Positions 39,164 to 49,466 of a stretch of DNA of 64,000 nt are shown one piece after another (position 1 is the first letter of the stretch; each line of letters begins with the position of its first letter). Where the stretch lies: the NCBI RefSeq assembly GCF_003258295.1, contig NZ_QKYN01000034.1:29270-93269 (forward strand), given 5' to 3'. Both the position numbers and the translations under genes were made by a program. This DNA is from Streptacidiphilus pinicola (GTDB lineage Bacteria; Actinomycetota; Actinomycetes; Streptomycetales; Streptomycetaceae). The notes under the pieces are model-generated. The model ran no database searches and had not been told where the DNA came from. It saw nothing but the letters and a program-made list of their open reading frames with translations.

Positions 39164-41716
39164 ATGGCGGCAACCGGGGGAGTGAGAAAGGATGCAGGAG
39201 AGATGACACCCGATCAGCAGCACGGCGAGCAGCGGAACGGCGAGCAGGAGCGTGAGGCGGCCGTCGAGGCGGCGCTGGGCAAGCTGGACCTGACCGCCAA
39301 GGTGGCCCTGCTCGCGGGCGCCGACATGTGGTCGCTGCCCGCCAACGCGGACATCGGCCTGGGACGGCTGGTGATGTCCGACGGGCCCGCGGGCGTGCGC
39401 GGCGAGAACTGGACGCCGGACGACCCGTCCGTCTCGGTGCCCTCACCGACCGCGCTCGCGGCCACCTGGGATCCGGAACTCGCGCGCCGCACCGGGCAGT
39501 TGCTGGCGCAGGAGGCGCGCCGCAAGGGCGCGCACGTGGTGCTGGCGCCGACGGTCAACCTGCACCGCAGCCCGCGCGGCGGACGGCACTTCGAGGCGTA
39601 CTCGGAGGACCCGCTGCTGACCGGCGAGCTGGGCGCGGCGTTCGTGGCGGGCGTGCAGTCGGGCGGCGTGGGGACGACGCCCAAGCACTTCGTCGCCAAC
39701 GACTCCGAGACCGACCGCTTCACCGTCGACGTGCGCGTCGACGAGCGGACGCTGCGCGAGCTCTACCTGGCGCCGTTCGAGGCGATCGTGCGCAAGGCCT
39801 CGCCATGGGGTCTGATGTCCGCGTACAACAAGGTCAACGGTGCCTTCATGACCGAGCACCAGGAGCTCAACAACGGCGTGCTGCGCGGCGAGTGGGGCTT
39901 CGACGGGATGCTCGTCTCGGACTGGACCGGCGCCCGCGACACCGTGCGCGACGCGCTGGCCGGTCTCGACGTGGCGATGCCGGGCCCGGCGACGGTCTAC
40001 GGCGAGCACCTGGTCCGCGCGGTGCGCGAGGGCCTGGTCCCGGAGGAGACCGTCGACGAGCTGGCCCGACGGGTGCTGCGGCTCGCCGCCAGGGTCGGGC
40101 TGCTGGAGGGCGCGCCCGCGGCCGTCCCGGCGGCCGAGCTGCCCGCGCCGATCGACGGCGAGGCGCTGGCCCGCGAGGTGGCCGCCGCCGGCATGGTGCT
40201 GCTCGCCAACGACGGCGTGCTGCCGCTGCCCGACTCCGTGGGCTCGGTCGCGCTGGTCGGCCAGGCCGCGCAGGAGGCGCGGATCGGCGGCGGCGGATCG
40301 GCGCAGGTCTTCCCGACGCACGTGGTCAGCCCGCTGGAGGGCCTGCGGGCGGCGCTGCCGCCGGGCACCGCCCTCGCCTACGCCGTCGGCGCGGATCCCA
40401 ACGTGCACCTGCGCCCGCTCGCCGCCCGCACCGAGGCCCGGTTCCTCGACCGGGACGGCGCGGAGCTCGGCACGGCCACGCTGCCGGACGGCGCCGCGCG
40501 CTGGATCGGCCAGTTGCCGAGCGGGCTCTCCTTCGCGGATCTCGCGGCGGTCGAGCTGACCGGCACGCTCCAGCCGGGCCGCGCCGGCACGCACCGGATC
40601 GGGATCCGGGGGGTGGGCCGCTTCGTCCTGGAGGCGGACGGTGCGGTGCTCTTCGACGACACGGTGCTGGTGGAGGGCGAGGACCCGGCGGCCGCGTTCC
40701 TCAACCCGCCCGAGCGCGTCGTCGAGCTGGAGCTGGCCGAGGGCGTCGCCGGGCCGGTGTCGCTGGCGCTGCGGCACGTCCTGCCCGAGGGCGGCGGCTT
40801 CGCGGGCTTCGGCCTGGTCTCCTTCACTCTCGGCCACGGCGAGCCGGCCGGCACCGCCGACGAGCTGCTGGAGGAGGCCGTCTCGGTGGCGGCCGCCGCC
40901 GATGTCGCGGTGGTCGTCGTCGGCACCACGGAGGAGGTCGAGAGCGAGGGCGTCGACCGGGCCGGACTGGCCCTGCCGGGCCGCCAGGACGAGCTGGTCG
41001 CGCGGATCGCCGAGGCCAACCCGCGCACGGTGGTCGTCGTCAACGCCGGTGCTCCGGTGCTGATGCCGTGGCGCAAGGACGTCGCGGCGGTGCTGCTCGG
41101 CTGGTTCCCGGGCCAGGAGGCGGGCGCGGCGCTGGCCGACGTCCTCACCGGCGCCCGTGAGCCGGGCGGTCGGCTGCCCACGACCTGGCCCGCGGCCGAG
41201 GTGGACGCCCCGGTGTGGGACGTGGACCCGGTGAACGGCGCGCTGGCGTACGGCGAGGGCCTCTTCGTCGGCTACCGCGCCTGGCAGCGCCGAAGCGGGA
41301 TCGCGCCCGCGTACTGGTTCGGCCACGGCCTCGGCTACACCGAGTGGAGCTACGAGGGCCTCGACGTGCGGGTCCTGCCGTCGCCGGCGGGCGACGACCC
41401 GTACGCCCCGGTCGTCGAGGCGGTCGTGCTGCTGCGCAACACCGGCGCCCGGCCCGGACGCGAGGTCGTGCAGCTCTACTTGTCCCCGGACGGCACGGAC
41501 GACTCCCGCCCGGCCACCGCGCTCGCCGGCTTCGCGTCGGCGACGGCGGCGCCGGGCGAGCAGGCGGAGGTGCGGGTGCGGCTCCCGCTCCGCGCCTTCC
41601 AGACCTGGACGGACGGGCACTGGACCGACCGCCCGGGCGGCTACCGGATCCAGGCCGGCCACAGCGTGGCCGACCTGCCCCTGACCGTCACCGCGGAGGT
41701 GCCTCCCCGCGGCTGA
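39164..41716 (+). CDS. Glycoside hydrolase family 3 beta-glycosidase with PA14 insert
   Basis: 850 residues from the ATG at 39164 (GGAGAG six bases upstream). The ATG at 39203, with its own AGGAG, gives 837 residues and is possible. The order is a GH3 N-terminal barrel with nucleophile Asp in DGMLVSDWTG (~250), a GH3 C-terminal domain split by a PA14-like insert (~410-560, ARFLDRDGAELGTATLPDG), and a fibronectin-like C-terminal domain (~740-845). There is no signal peptide, so it acts in the cytoplasm on imported glycosides. It ends the LacI-controlled operon 13 bp after the hydrolase gene. Confidence 0.93.
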   Translation: MAATGGVRKDAGEMTPDQQHGEQRNGEQEREAAVEAALGKLDLTAKVALLAGADMWSLPANADIGLGRLVMSDGPAGVRGENWTPDDPSVSVPSPTALAATWDPELARRTGQLLAQEARRKGAHVVLAPTVNLHRSPRGGRHFEAYSEDPLLTGELGAAFVAGVQSGGVGTTPKHFVANDSETDRFTVDVRVDERTLRELYLAPFEAIVRKASPWGLMSAYNKVNGAFMTEHQELNNGVLRGEWGFDGMLVSDWTGARDTVRDALAGLDVAMPGPATVYGEHLVRAVREGLVPEETVDELARRVLRLAARVGLLEGAPAAVPAAELPAPIDGEALAREVAAAGMVLLANDGVLPLPDSVGSVALVGQAAQEARIGGGGSAQVFPTHVVSPLEGLRAALPPGTALAYAVGADPNVHLRPLAARTEARFLDRDGAELGTATLPDGAARWIGQLPSGLSFADLAAVELTGTLQPGRAGTHRIGIRGVGRFVLEADGAVLFDDTVLVEGEDPAAAFLNPPERVVELELAEGVAGPVSLALRHVLPEGGGFAGFGLVSFTLGHGEPAGTADELLEEAVSVAAAADVAVVVVGTTEEVESEGVDRAGLALPGRQDELVARIAEANPRTVVVVNAGAPVLMPWRKDVAAVLLGWFPGQEAGAALADVLTGAREPGGRLPTTWPAAEVDAPVWDVDPVNGALAYGEGLFVGYRAWQRRSGIAPAYWFGHGLGYTEWSYEGLDVRVLPSPAGDDPYAPVVEAVVLLRNTGARPGREVVQLYLSPDGTDDSRPATALAGFASATAAPGEQAEVRVRLPLRAFQTWTDGHWTDRPGGYRIQAGHSVADLPLTVTAEVPPRG

Positions 41717-41819
41717 CGCACCGAGCCCGCCCCGCGCTCCCGGCCCGTGCCTGGCCCGGGCCCGCGGGGCGGGCGCGCGTTCACAGCCTGGTCCTCTCTG
41801 CTGATTTCCCAGTCGGTCG

Positions 41820-42095
41820 TCACATTTGGCCGTTCAGCACCAGGGTTATCAACGAGCGCTGAGAAGAGGTCAGTTGGGGGTCCGCACAGTAGCCCGTGGG
41901 GCGGCCGTCGACGGTGATCGCGTAGGCGAAGTGCGGGGCGTGCGGCAGGCCGAGAGAGGGGCTGCGACCGCAGGCGCCGAGGGCCTCGCGCACCAGGGCG
42001 TGGATGTGGGGGGCGTCGGGACGACCGTCGGTGTCCAACAGGGCCCAGTGGTCCGTCGTGGCGGACCCGCCGGTGCGGGTGACCGTGATGCGCAT
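41820..42095 (-). CDS. Emfourin-like (protealysin inhibitor family) small protein
   Basis: 91 residues from the ATG at 42095. The start MRITVTRTGG and the later FAYAITVDGRPTGYCADPQLTSSQRSLITLVL follow the pattern of emfourins, small inhibitors of M4 proteases usually encoded beside the protease. No M4 protease gene is in this window, so this would be an orphan. The family assignment is from motif resemblance only. It is divergent from the leuA leader. Confidence 0.5.
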   Translation of the reverse strand: MRITVTRTGGSATTDHWALLDTDGRPDAPHIHALVREALGACGRSPSLGLPHAPHFAYAITVDGRPTGYCADPQLTSSQRSLITLVLNGQM

Positions 42096-42268
42096 AGTAA
42101 TCAGTGTGCTCCGGGGAGCGACGAAAATGCAGTGCTTTCCGCCCTTGACTCTTGACCGCGAGCAGTCCATTGAGGGGGGCAGTGGTCCAGACCTCCTGTC
42201 TCACCAAGCGGACTACCGGCGGGTTTCGCTCACTCATCGGAACCGGTTGGGTTACTCTGGCAGACATC

Positions 42269-42319
42269 ATGCGTAGCGGACTGCTTCTTCTTAGCTGCCG
42301 CGGCGAGGGCCCGAGTTGA
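42269..42319 (+). CDS. leuA leader peptide (leucine-rich)
   Basis: A 16-codon frame reads MRSGLLLLSCRGEGPS with four consecutive Leu codons (CTG CTT CTT CTT), three of them rare in this genome. It lies 115 bp upstream of leuA, and its end forms the left arm of a strong hairpin. This is the arrangement of ribosome-mediated transcription attenuation: scarcity of charged leucyl-tRNA stalls the ribosome at the Leu run and prevents the terminator. Similar leaders are known for leuA of actinobacteria. Confidence 0.85.
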   Translation: MRSGLLLLSCRGEGPS

Positions 42320-42343
42320 TCGAGGCCGACTCCCTCGCCGCGG
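42298..42343 (+). terminator. Attenuator hairpin of leuA
   Basis: CCGCGGCGAGGG (42298-42309) pairs perfectly with CCCTCGCCGCGG (42332-42343) around a 22-base loop. The left arm overlaps codons 11-14 of the leader peptide, so a ribosome passing or stalling there would control folding. No long T-run follows, as is common in high-GC terminators. Confidence 0.75.
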
Positions 42344-42367
42344 GGGTGGGTGCTGCGCGTTAGTTGA

Positions 42368-44200
<1,833 letters not shown>

Positions 44201-44205
44201 CCACT

Positions 44206-44234
44206 AGGGGCGCGGGGCTCTGCCCCGCGCCCCT
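44206..44234. terminator. Compact GGGGCGCGGGG hairpin after leuA
   Basis: AGGGGCGCGGGG, a CTCTG loop and CCCCGCGCCCCT make a perfect 12-bp stem five bases after the leuA stop. It is a short member of the palindrome family and probably ends the leuA transcript. Confidence 0.8.
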
Positions 44235-44343
44235 ACCCGGCTACGCCGGGGGTGCTGACAGGTCGTCATCCGCGTGGCAGCATCAAGGGTCAGCCGGACG
44301 GCGACGGGGCCTTGCCGGCTGACGACGGAGTCGGGAGCGCAAC

Positions 44344-45015
44344 GTGGCGCACGTGGTCGCTGTCTCAGCCCGGTGGCACACCGAGCTGCTCGGGGAGTTC
44401 TACTGCCTCGCCTGCGGTGGCGACCGCAACTACCGCAGACAGCGCGGCCGCAACTGGCTCCGGGTCGCGGGGATCCCGCTGCTCCCGCTGCGGCGCACCG
44501 CGGCGACGCTGCAGTGCACCTCGTGCCGGCACCGCTACGGGACGGACGCGCTGGCCCGTCCCACCTCCGGCCAGCTCCTGGCCATGCTCAGGAACGCCCA
44601 GCACGCGGTCACGCTCGCGGTGTTCGCCGCGTCCGGTGGGCCGGGGGCCGCGCCCGCGGTGAAGGAGAGTGCGATCACGGCGCTGCGCGAGGCCGGGTAC
44701 GCCGACCTCGACGAGCCTGGGCTGCTGGCCGACCTCGCAGCCTGCACCGAGGAGGAGGACCCGCTGGCGGACGTCTGCGGCTGTGGCAGCGCCCTCGTCG
44801 TCGAGCTGCACACCGCGATCGAGCCACTCGCGCCGCACCTGCTCGGGCCGGGCCTGGCCCGCCTGCTGACGCAGGGCGCGCTGATCGCGCTGGCCGACGG
44901 GCCCTACCGGCCCGCCGAGCGGTCGGTGCTGCGGGCCGTCGGGCAGTGCCTCGGCTTCAGCGGCGAGGAGACCGACGCGACCCTTGCGGCCGCGGCGCGC
45001 ACCCTGCGCCCCTGA
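44344..45015 (+). CDS. TerB-like tellurite-resistance family protein with N-terminal zinc ribbon
   Basis: 223 residues with a GTG start. An N-terminal zinc ribbon has two Cys pairs (CLACGG ~22 and CTSCRHR ~59) and is followed by an all-helical TerB-like domain (~80-223) with the typical end ALADGPYRPAERSVLRAVGQCLGFSGEETD. TerB proteins are metal-linked, membrane-associated scaffolds. The role of this chromosomal single-gene form is unknown. recO follows 67 bp downstream. Confidence 0.85.
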   Translation: MAHVVAVSARWHTELLGEFYCLACGGDRNYRRQRGRNWLRVAGIPLLPLRRTAATLQCTSCRHRYGTDALARPTSGQLLAMLRNAQHAVTLAVFAASGGPGAAPAVKESAITALREAGYADLDEPGLLADLAACTEEEDPLADVCGCGSALVVELHTAIEPLAPHLLGPGLARLLTQGALIALADGPYRPAERSVLRAVGQCLGFSGEETDATLAAAARTLRP

Positions 45016-45082
45016 CCGGTCCGCCCGACCGGTTTCCGGCCCGACGTCACGATCACGGTGCCGTACGGGTCAGAATGGACCC

Positions 45083-45829
45083 ATGAGTCTGATCCGGGAC
45101 GACGGGGTGGTGCTGCGCACCCAGAAGCTGGGCGAGGCGGACCGGATCATCACCATCCTGACCCGGCAGCACGGCCGGGTCCGCGCGGTCGCGCGCGGGG
45201 TGCGCAAGACCAAGTCGAAGTTCGGCGCGCGGCTGGAGCCCTGCTCGCACGTGGACGTGCAGTTCTTCTGCCGCGGTGACGAGATCGTCGGGCGGCATCT
45301 CGCGCTGTGCACGCAGGTCGAGACGATCTCCCCGTACGGCGGGCGGATAGCGACCGACTACGACCGCTGGACCGCGGCCTCGGCCATGCTGGAGACCGCC
45401 GAACGGTTCACCGAGAACGAGGGCGAGCCGGCCGTCCAGCAGTACCTGCTGCTCGTCGGCGCGCTGCGCACCCTCGCCGCGGGCGAGCACGAACCGCACC
45501 TGGTGCTCGACGCGTTCCTGCTGCGCTCCCTGGCGGTCAACGGCTATGCGCCGTCCTTCGGGGCGTGCGCGGCCTGCGGGCTGCCGGGGCCGAACCGGTT
45601 CTTCTCGGTGCAGACCGGCGGAGCCCTCTGCGGGGACTGCCGGGTGCCCGGGAGTGTCGTACCCTCCCCTGAGACACTGGAGCTGCTGGGGGCCCTGCTC
45701 TCCGGCGACTGGGAGACCGCGGACGCCTGCGAGCCGCGGCACCGCCGCGAAGGCAGCGGGCTGGTCGCCGCCTACGTCCAGTGGCACCTGGAACGCGGGC
45801 TGCGTTCGCTGCGGTACGTGGCCCACTGA
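45083..45829 (+). CDS. recO: DNA repair protein RecO
   Basis: 248 residues from the ATG at 45083. The N-terminal OB fold ([37 protein letters not shown]) is typical. The C-terminal helical domain contains the zinc site CAACGLPG...CGDC (~154-190). RecO loads RecA and anneals DNA in the RecFOR pathway. uppS follows 34 bp downstream, an arrangement conserved in streptomycetes. Confidence 0.95.
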   Translation: MSLIRDDGVVLRTQKLGEADRIITILTRQHGRVRAVARGVRKTKSKFGARLEPCSHVDVQFFCRGDEIVGRHLALCTQVETISPYGGRIATDYDRWTAASAMLETAERFTENEGEPAVQQYLLLVGALRTLAAGEHEPHLVLDAFLLRSLAVNGYAPSFGACAACGLPGPNRFFSVQTGGALCGDCRVPGSVVPSPETLELLGALLSGDWETADACEPRHRREGSGLVAAYVQWHLERGLRSLRYVAH

Positions 45830-45863
45830 CACACGTCTCGACGCTAGAGAAGAAGTAGGGCAC

Positions 45864-46709
45864 ATGGCTGTGGCACGGCGCGGACTCTTCGGCAGCAAGC
45901 GGACCCGGGAGTACCTCCCGCCCACCCCGCACCCGAGCGGCGCGCAGCCGCCGAAGCTCCCCGGTGAGCTGGTCCCGCAGCACGTCGCCATCGTCATGGA
46001 CGGCAACGGCCGCTGGGCGAAGGAGCGCGGCCTGCCGCGCACGGAGGGGCACAAGGTCGGCGAGTCCGTCGTGCTCGACGTGCTCAAGGGCTGCCTGGAG
46101 CTGGGCGTAAAGAACCTCTCGCTCTACGCCTTCTCCACCGAGAACTGGAAGCGCTCGCCCGACGAGGTCCGCTTCCTGATGAACTTCAACCGCGACGTCA
46201 TCCACCGCCGCCGCGACGAGATGAACGACATGGGCATCCGGATCCGCTGGGCGGGTCGTATGCCCAGGCTGTGGAAGTCCGTGGTCCAGGAGCTTCAGGT
46301 CGCCGAGGAGATGACCCGCGACAACGACGCCATGACGCTGTACATGTGCGTCAACTACGGCGGCCGCGCCGAGATCGCCGACGCGGCGGCGGCGCTGGCC
46401 AAGGACGTGGCCGAGGGCCGGCTGGACCCGGCCAAGGTCAACGAGAAGACCTTCGCCAAGTACATGTACCACCGGGACATGCCGGACGTGGACCTGTTCA
46501 TCCGCCCGAGCGGCGAGCAGCGCACCTCGAACTTCCTGCTCTGGCAGTCCGCGTACGCCGAGATGGTGTTCCAGGACGTGCTCTGGCCGGACTTCGACCG
46601 GCGCGACCTGTGGCGGGCCTGCGAGGAGTACGCCATGCGCGACCGCCGCTACGGCGGGGCCCTGCCGAACGAGGTGCCGACCCAGCCGGGGCCCGTCCGG
46701 ACCTCCTGA
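45864..46709 (+). CDS. uppS: Isoprenyl transferase (undecaprenyl diphosphate synthase family)
   Basis: 281 residues. The cis-prenyltransferase motifs are [24 protein letters not shown] (catalytic Asp ~45), [13 protein letters not shown] and [24 protein letters not shown]. It adds isopentenyl units in cis to make the C55 or related lipid carrier for cell-wall synthesis. It follows recO by 34 bp and converges on zur with a 2-bp gap. Confidence 0.95.
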   Translation: MAVARRGLFGSKRTREYLPPTPHPSGAQPPKLPGELVPQHVAIVMDGNGRWAKERGLPRTEGHKVGESVVLDVLKGCLELGVKNLSLYAFSTENWKRSPDEVRFLMNFNRDVIHRRRDEMNDMGIRIRWAGRMPRLWKSVVQELQVAEEMTRDNDAMTLYMCVNYGGRAEIADAAAALAKDVAEGRLDPAKVNEKTFAKYMYHRDMPDVDLFIRPSGEQRTSNFLLWQSAYAEMVFQDVLWPDFDRRDLWRACEEYAMRDRRYGGALPNEVPTQPGPVRTS

Positions 46710-46711
46710 GC

Positions 46712-47131
46712 TCAGCCCTGTCGAGCCTGCGCGGCGCAGCCCGCGCAGGTGCCGAAGATCTCCAGGGTGTGCGCGACGTCGACGAAGCCGTGGTCGCGGG
46801 CGACGCCCTCGGCCCAGCGCTCCACGGCCGGACCCTCCACCTCGACGGTCCGGCCGCAGGAGCGGCAGACCAGGTGGTGGTGGTGACCGCTGCTGCACCG
46901 GCGGTAGACGGCCTCGCCGTCGTCGGTGCGCAGCACGTCGATCTCGCCGGCGTCGGCCAGCGACTGCAGCGTGCGGTAGACCGTGGTCAGGCCCACCGAG
47001 TCGCCGCGGTGCTTGAGCAGGTCGTGCAGCTCCTGCGCGCTGCGGAAGTCGTCGACCTCCGCGAGCAGGGAGGCGACGGCGGTGCGCTGACGGGTCGACC
47101 TGGCGGGGGACGACTGGTTCGCGGGGGTCAC
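46712..47131 (-). CDS. zur: Zinc uptake regulator Zur (Fur family)
   Basis: 139 residues from the GTG at 47131. The winged HTH (STRQRTAVASLLAEVDDFRSAQELHDLLKHRGDSVGLTTVYRTLQSL) and metal sites (SSGHHHHLVCRSCG ~83-96, C-terminal CAGC) identify Fur/Zur. A Zur-box palindrome lies 110 bp upstream. The znuABC zinc-uptake genes, which I recall being next to zur and glyS in Streptomyces coelicolor, are absent here. Confidence 0.93.
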   Translation of the reverse strand: MTPANQSSPARSTRQRTAVASLLAEVDDFRSAQELHDLLKHRGDSVGLTTVYRTLQSLADAGEIDVLRTDDGEAVYRRCSSGHHHHLVCRSCGRTVEVEGPAVERWAEGVARDHGFVDVAHTLEIFGTCAGCAAQARQG

Positions 47132-47240
47132 CGGCTCTCCTGCGGTTCTCGGGTGTTCTCGGGGGTGGACGCGAGGCCCTTCCGGGCAATTGTGCCAGTC
47201 CGTGGTCGTACGGGAACGGACTGGTACGGTGGCGTTCATA

Positions 47241-47255
47241 TGAAAACGATTTTCA
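47241..47255. promoter_or_regulatory. Zur box
   Basis: TGAAAACGATTTTCA is an almost perfect 15-bp palindrome matching the streptomycete Zur consensus (TGAAAATGATTTTCA) at 14 of 15 positions, and is strikingly A/T-rich for this genome. It lies between zur (-) and glyS (+), 106 bp before the glyS start. Confidence 0.85.
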
Positions 47256-47360
47256 AGATACCACGGATTTGAAACGTCCCCCGCGCCGCCCGGTAGCCTT
47301 TGGTATCCGCGTGCATGGAAATCCATCCTTGACCGCTTCGTCGTACCTGAAGAGAGCACT

Positions 47361-48743
47361 GTGGCCGCCGACAAGATCGACACCATCGTCAGCCTGAGCA
47401 AGCGCCGTGGCTTCGTCTACCCCTGCAGTGAGATCTACGGTGGACAGCGCGCCGCCTGGGACTACGGACCGCTCGGTGTGGAGCTCAAGGAGAACATCAA
47501 GCGCCAGTGGTGGCGTGCGATGGTCACCGGCCGCGAGGACGTGGTGGGTCTGGACTCCTCGGTCATCCTGGCGCGTGAGGTGTGGGAGGCGTCCGGCCAC
47601 GTCGCCACCTTCAACGACCCGCTGACCGAGTGCACCTCCTGCCACAAGCGCTACCGCGCGGACCACCTGGAAGAGGCGTACGAGGCCAAGCACGGCCGGC
47701 TCCCGGCGAACGGCCTGGCGGACGTCAACTGCCCCAACTGCGGCACCAAGGGTCAGTTCACCGAGCCCAAGCAGTTCTCCGGCATGCTCAAGACCCACCT
47801 GGGCGTGACCGAGGACGCCTCCGGCCTGGCGTACCTCCGCCCGGAGACGGCGCAGGGCATCTTCATCAACTTCGCCGCGGTGCAGACCACCTCGCGCAAG
47901 AAGCCGCCGTTCGGCATCGCCCAGACCGGCAAGAGCTTCCGCAACGAGATCACGCCGGGCAACTTCATCTTCCGTACGCGTGAGTTCGAGCAGATGGAGA
48001 TGGAGTTCTTCGTCAAGCCGGGCGAGGACGAGAAGTGGCACGAGTACTGGCTGCAGGAGCGCTGGGACTGGTACCGCAACCTCGGCATCCGCGAGGAGAA
48101 CATCCGCTTCTTCGAGCACCCGAAGGAGAAGCTCTCCCACTACGCCAAGCGCACGGTGGACATCGAGTACCGCTTCAACTTCGGCGGCAACGAGTTCGGT
48201 GAGCTGGAGGGCATCGCCAACCGCACCGACTACGACCTCGCCTCGCACAGCGAGGCCTCCGGCGTCGACCTCAAGTACTTCGACCAGGAGTCCGGCGAGC
48301 GCTGGTACCCCTACGTCATCGAGCCGGCCGCCGGTGTCAACCGCGCCATGCTCGCCTTCATGCTGGACGCCTACCGCGAGGACGAGGCGCCGAACGCCAA
48401 GGGCGTCATGGAGAAGCGCGTCGTCATGCGCCTCGACCCGCGGCTCGCTCCCGTCAAGGTCGCGGTCCTGCCGCTGTCCCGCAACGCCGACCTCTCCCCG
48501 AAGGCCCGTGGCCTGGCCGCGGACCTGCGCCAGTTCTGGAACGTCGAGTTCGACGACGCGGGCGCGATCGGGCGCCGTTACCGCCGCCAGGACGAGATCG
48601 GCACGCCGTTCTGCATCACCGTCGACTTCGACACCCTCGAGGACAACGCGGTGACGATCCGCGACCGCGACACCATGGAGCAGACGCGCGTCTCGCTCGA
48701 CCAGGTCACCCAGTTCCTGGCCCCGAAGCTCATCGGCTGCTGA
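47361..48743 (+). CDS. glyS: Glycine-tRNA ligase
   Basis: 460 residues with a GTG start. This is the dimeric alpha2-type class II synthetase: [15 protein letters not shown] at the N-terminus, zinc-like CTSC/CPNCG pairs (~94 and ~126), motif 2 region [25 protein letters not shown], and motif 3 [18 protein letters not shown], followed by the anticodon-binding domain. The Zur box upstream raises the possibility that it is zinc-responsive, but the box may be left over from lost zinc-transport genes. Confidence 0.96.
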   Translation: MAADKIDTIVSLSKRRGFVYPCSEIYGGQRAAWDYGPLGVELKENIKRQWWRAMVTGREDVVGLDSSVILAREVWEASGHVATFNDPLTECTSCHKRYRADHLEEAYEAKHGRLPANGLADVNCPNCGTKGQFTEPKQFSGMLKTHLGVTEDASGLAYLRPETAQGIFINFAAVQTTSRKKPPFGIAQTGKSFRNEITPGNFIFRTREFEQMEMEFFVKPGEDEKWHEYWLQERWDWYRNLGIREENIRFFEHPKEKLSHYAKRTVDIEYRFNFGGNEFGELEGIANRTDYDLASHSEASGVDLKYFDQESGERWYPYVIEPAAGVNRAMLAFMLDAYREDEAPNAKGVMEKRVVMRLDPRLAPVKVAVLPLSRNADLSPKARGLAADLRQFWNVEFDDAGAIGRRYRRQDEIGTPFCITVDFDTLEDNAVTIRDRDTMEQTRVSLDQVTQFLAPKLIGC

Positions 48744-48763
48744 GAGCTGTAGCTGCACTATCC

Positions 48764-48866
48764 AGGGGCGCGGGGAACTGCGCGAGCAACCACCCTGTGC
48801 GTATGGCCCTGTTCATGGGCGACCATCCGCACGCGGGTGGCGTGTCGCGCAGTTCCCCGCGCCCCT
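48764..48866. repeat. Full-length GGGGCGCGGGGAACTGCGCG interspersed palindrome, copy C
   Basis: It has the same outer arms as copies A and B, with inner blocks AACCACC, TGCGTATGGCCCTG, GACCATCCGCA and GGGTGG that can form a nested stem. It lies between convergent glyS and the small hypothetical gene at 48874. Confidence 0.85.
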
Positions 48867-48873
48867 CAAGTCG

Positions 48874-49302
48874 CTACCGCGACCAACCCGCCCGTACTCG
48901 GAGCTTGGCGTGTGTGCCGTCGGGGGCGTGCGCCAGCACACGATCGGCGTCGCCGTCGGTGAGGGCGAGCCAGAAGCCGCCCGGGGTGGTGATCGCGCCG
49001 AGCAGTGGGGTGCCGGCGCGGCCGAGGGTCAGGGACGGGGCGGTGCCGTCCGCGCAGACGTGGCCCCAGGCGAGGACGCTGTGGCGGCCGTCGCGGCAGC
49101 CGCGGCGCGCGCCGCGCAGCAGCTGGGTGGCGAGGGCCGTTTCGACCATCACGTCCAGCAGCAGGCCGTTGTTGTAGACCTCCAGCGCGCGGCGGTCCCG
49201 CGTGCCGCGGGCGAAGCGCACGGACCAGGGGGAGTCCAGTAGCGGGAGCCCGCGGAACTCCAGGTCCAGCGCGCTCGGTTCGCCCAGCCCGGTGTCGTTC
49301 AC
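48874..49302 (-). CDS. Conserved small hypothetical protein
   Basis: 142 residues from the GTG at 49302, preceded by GGGAGG. The sequence is mixed alpha/beta (LEFRGLPLLDSPWSVRFARG, LEVYNNGLLLDVMVETALATQLL, GGFWLALTDGDADRVLAHAPDG) with no recognised domain, signal or membrane segment. It is divergent from the histidine kinase gene at 49467, with 164 bp between starts. Coding bias supports a real gene. Confidence 0.65.
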   Translation of the reverse strand: MNDTGLGEPSALDLEFRGLPLLDSPWSVRFARGTRDRRALEVYNNGLLLDVMVETALATQLLRGARRGCRDGRHSVLAWGHVCADGTAPSLTLGRAGTPLLGAITTPGGFWLALTDGDADRVLAHAPDGTHAKLRVRAGWSR

Positions 49303-49466
49303 CGTTCCCTCCCACCTTCTTGGTCCGCCCTGCGTATCCAAGCCTTCCGGACCTTCCTGTGGAAGGCAGTAGCGCCAGTCGCCGTCCCGGGGGTGGTGCC
49401 AGGTACACCCTGAGACGGTCTCAGGGTTCATGGCAGCGGTGATCATTCAGCCTCTAGCCTGGGCGC

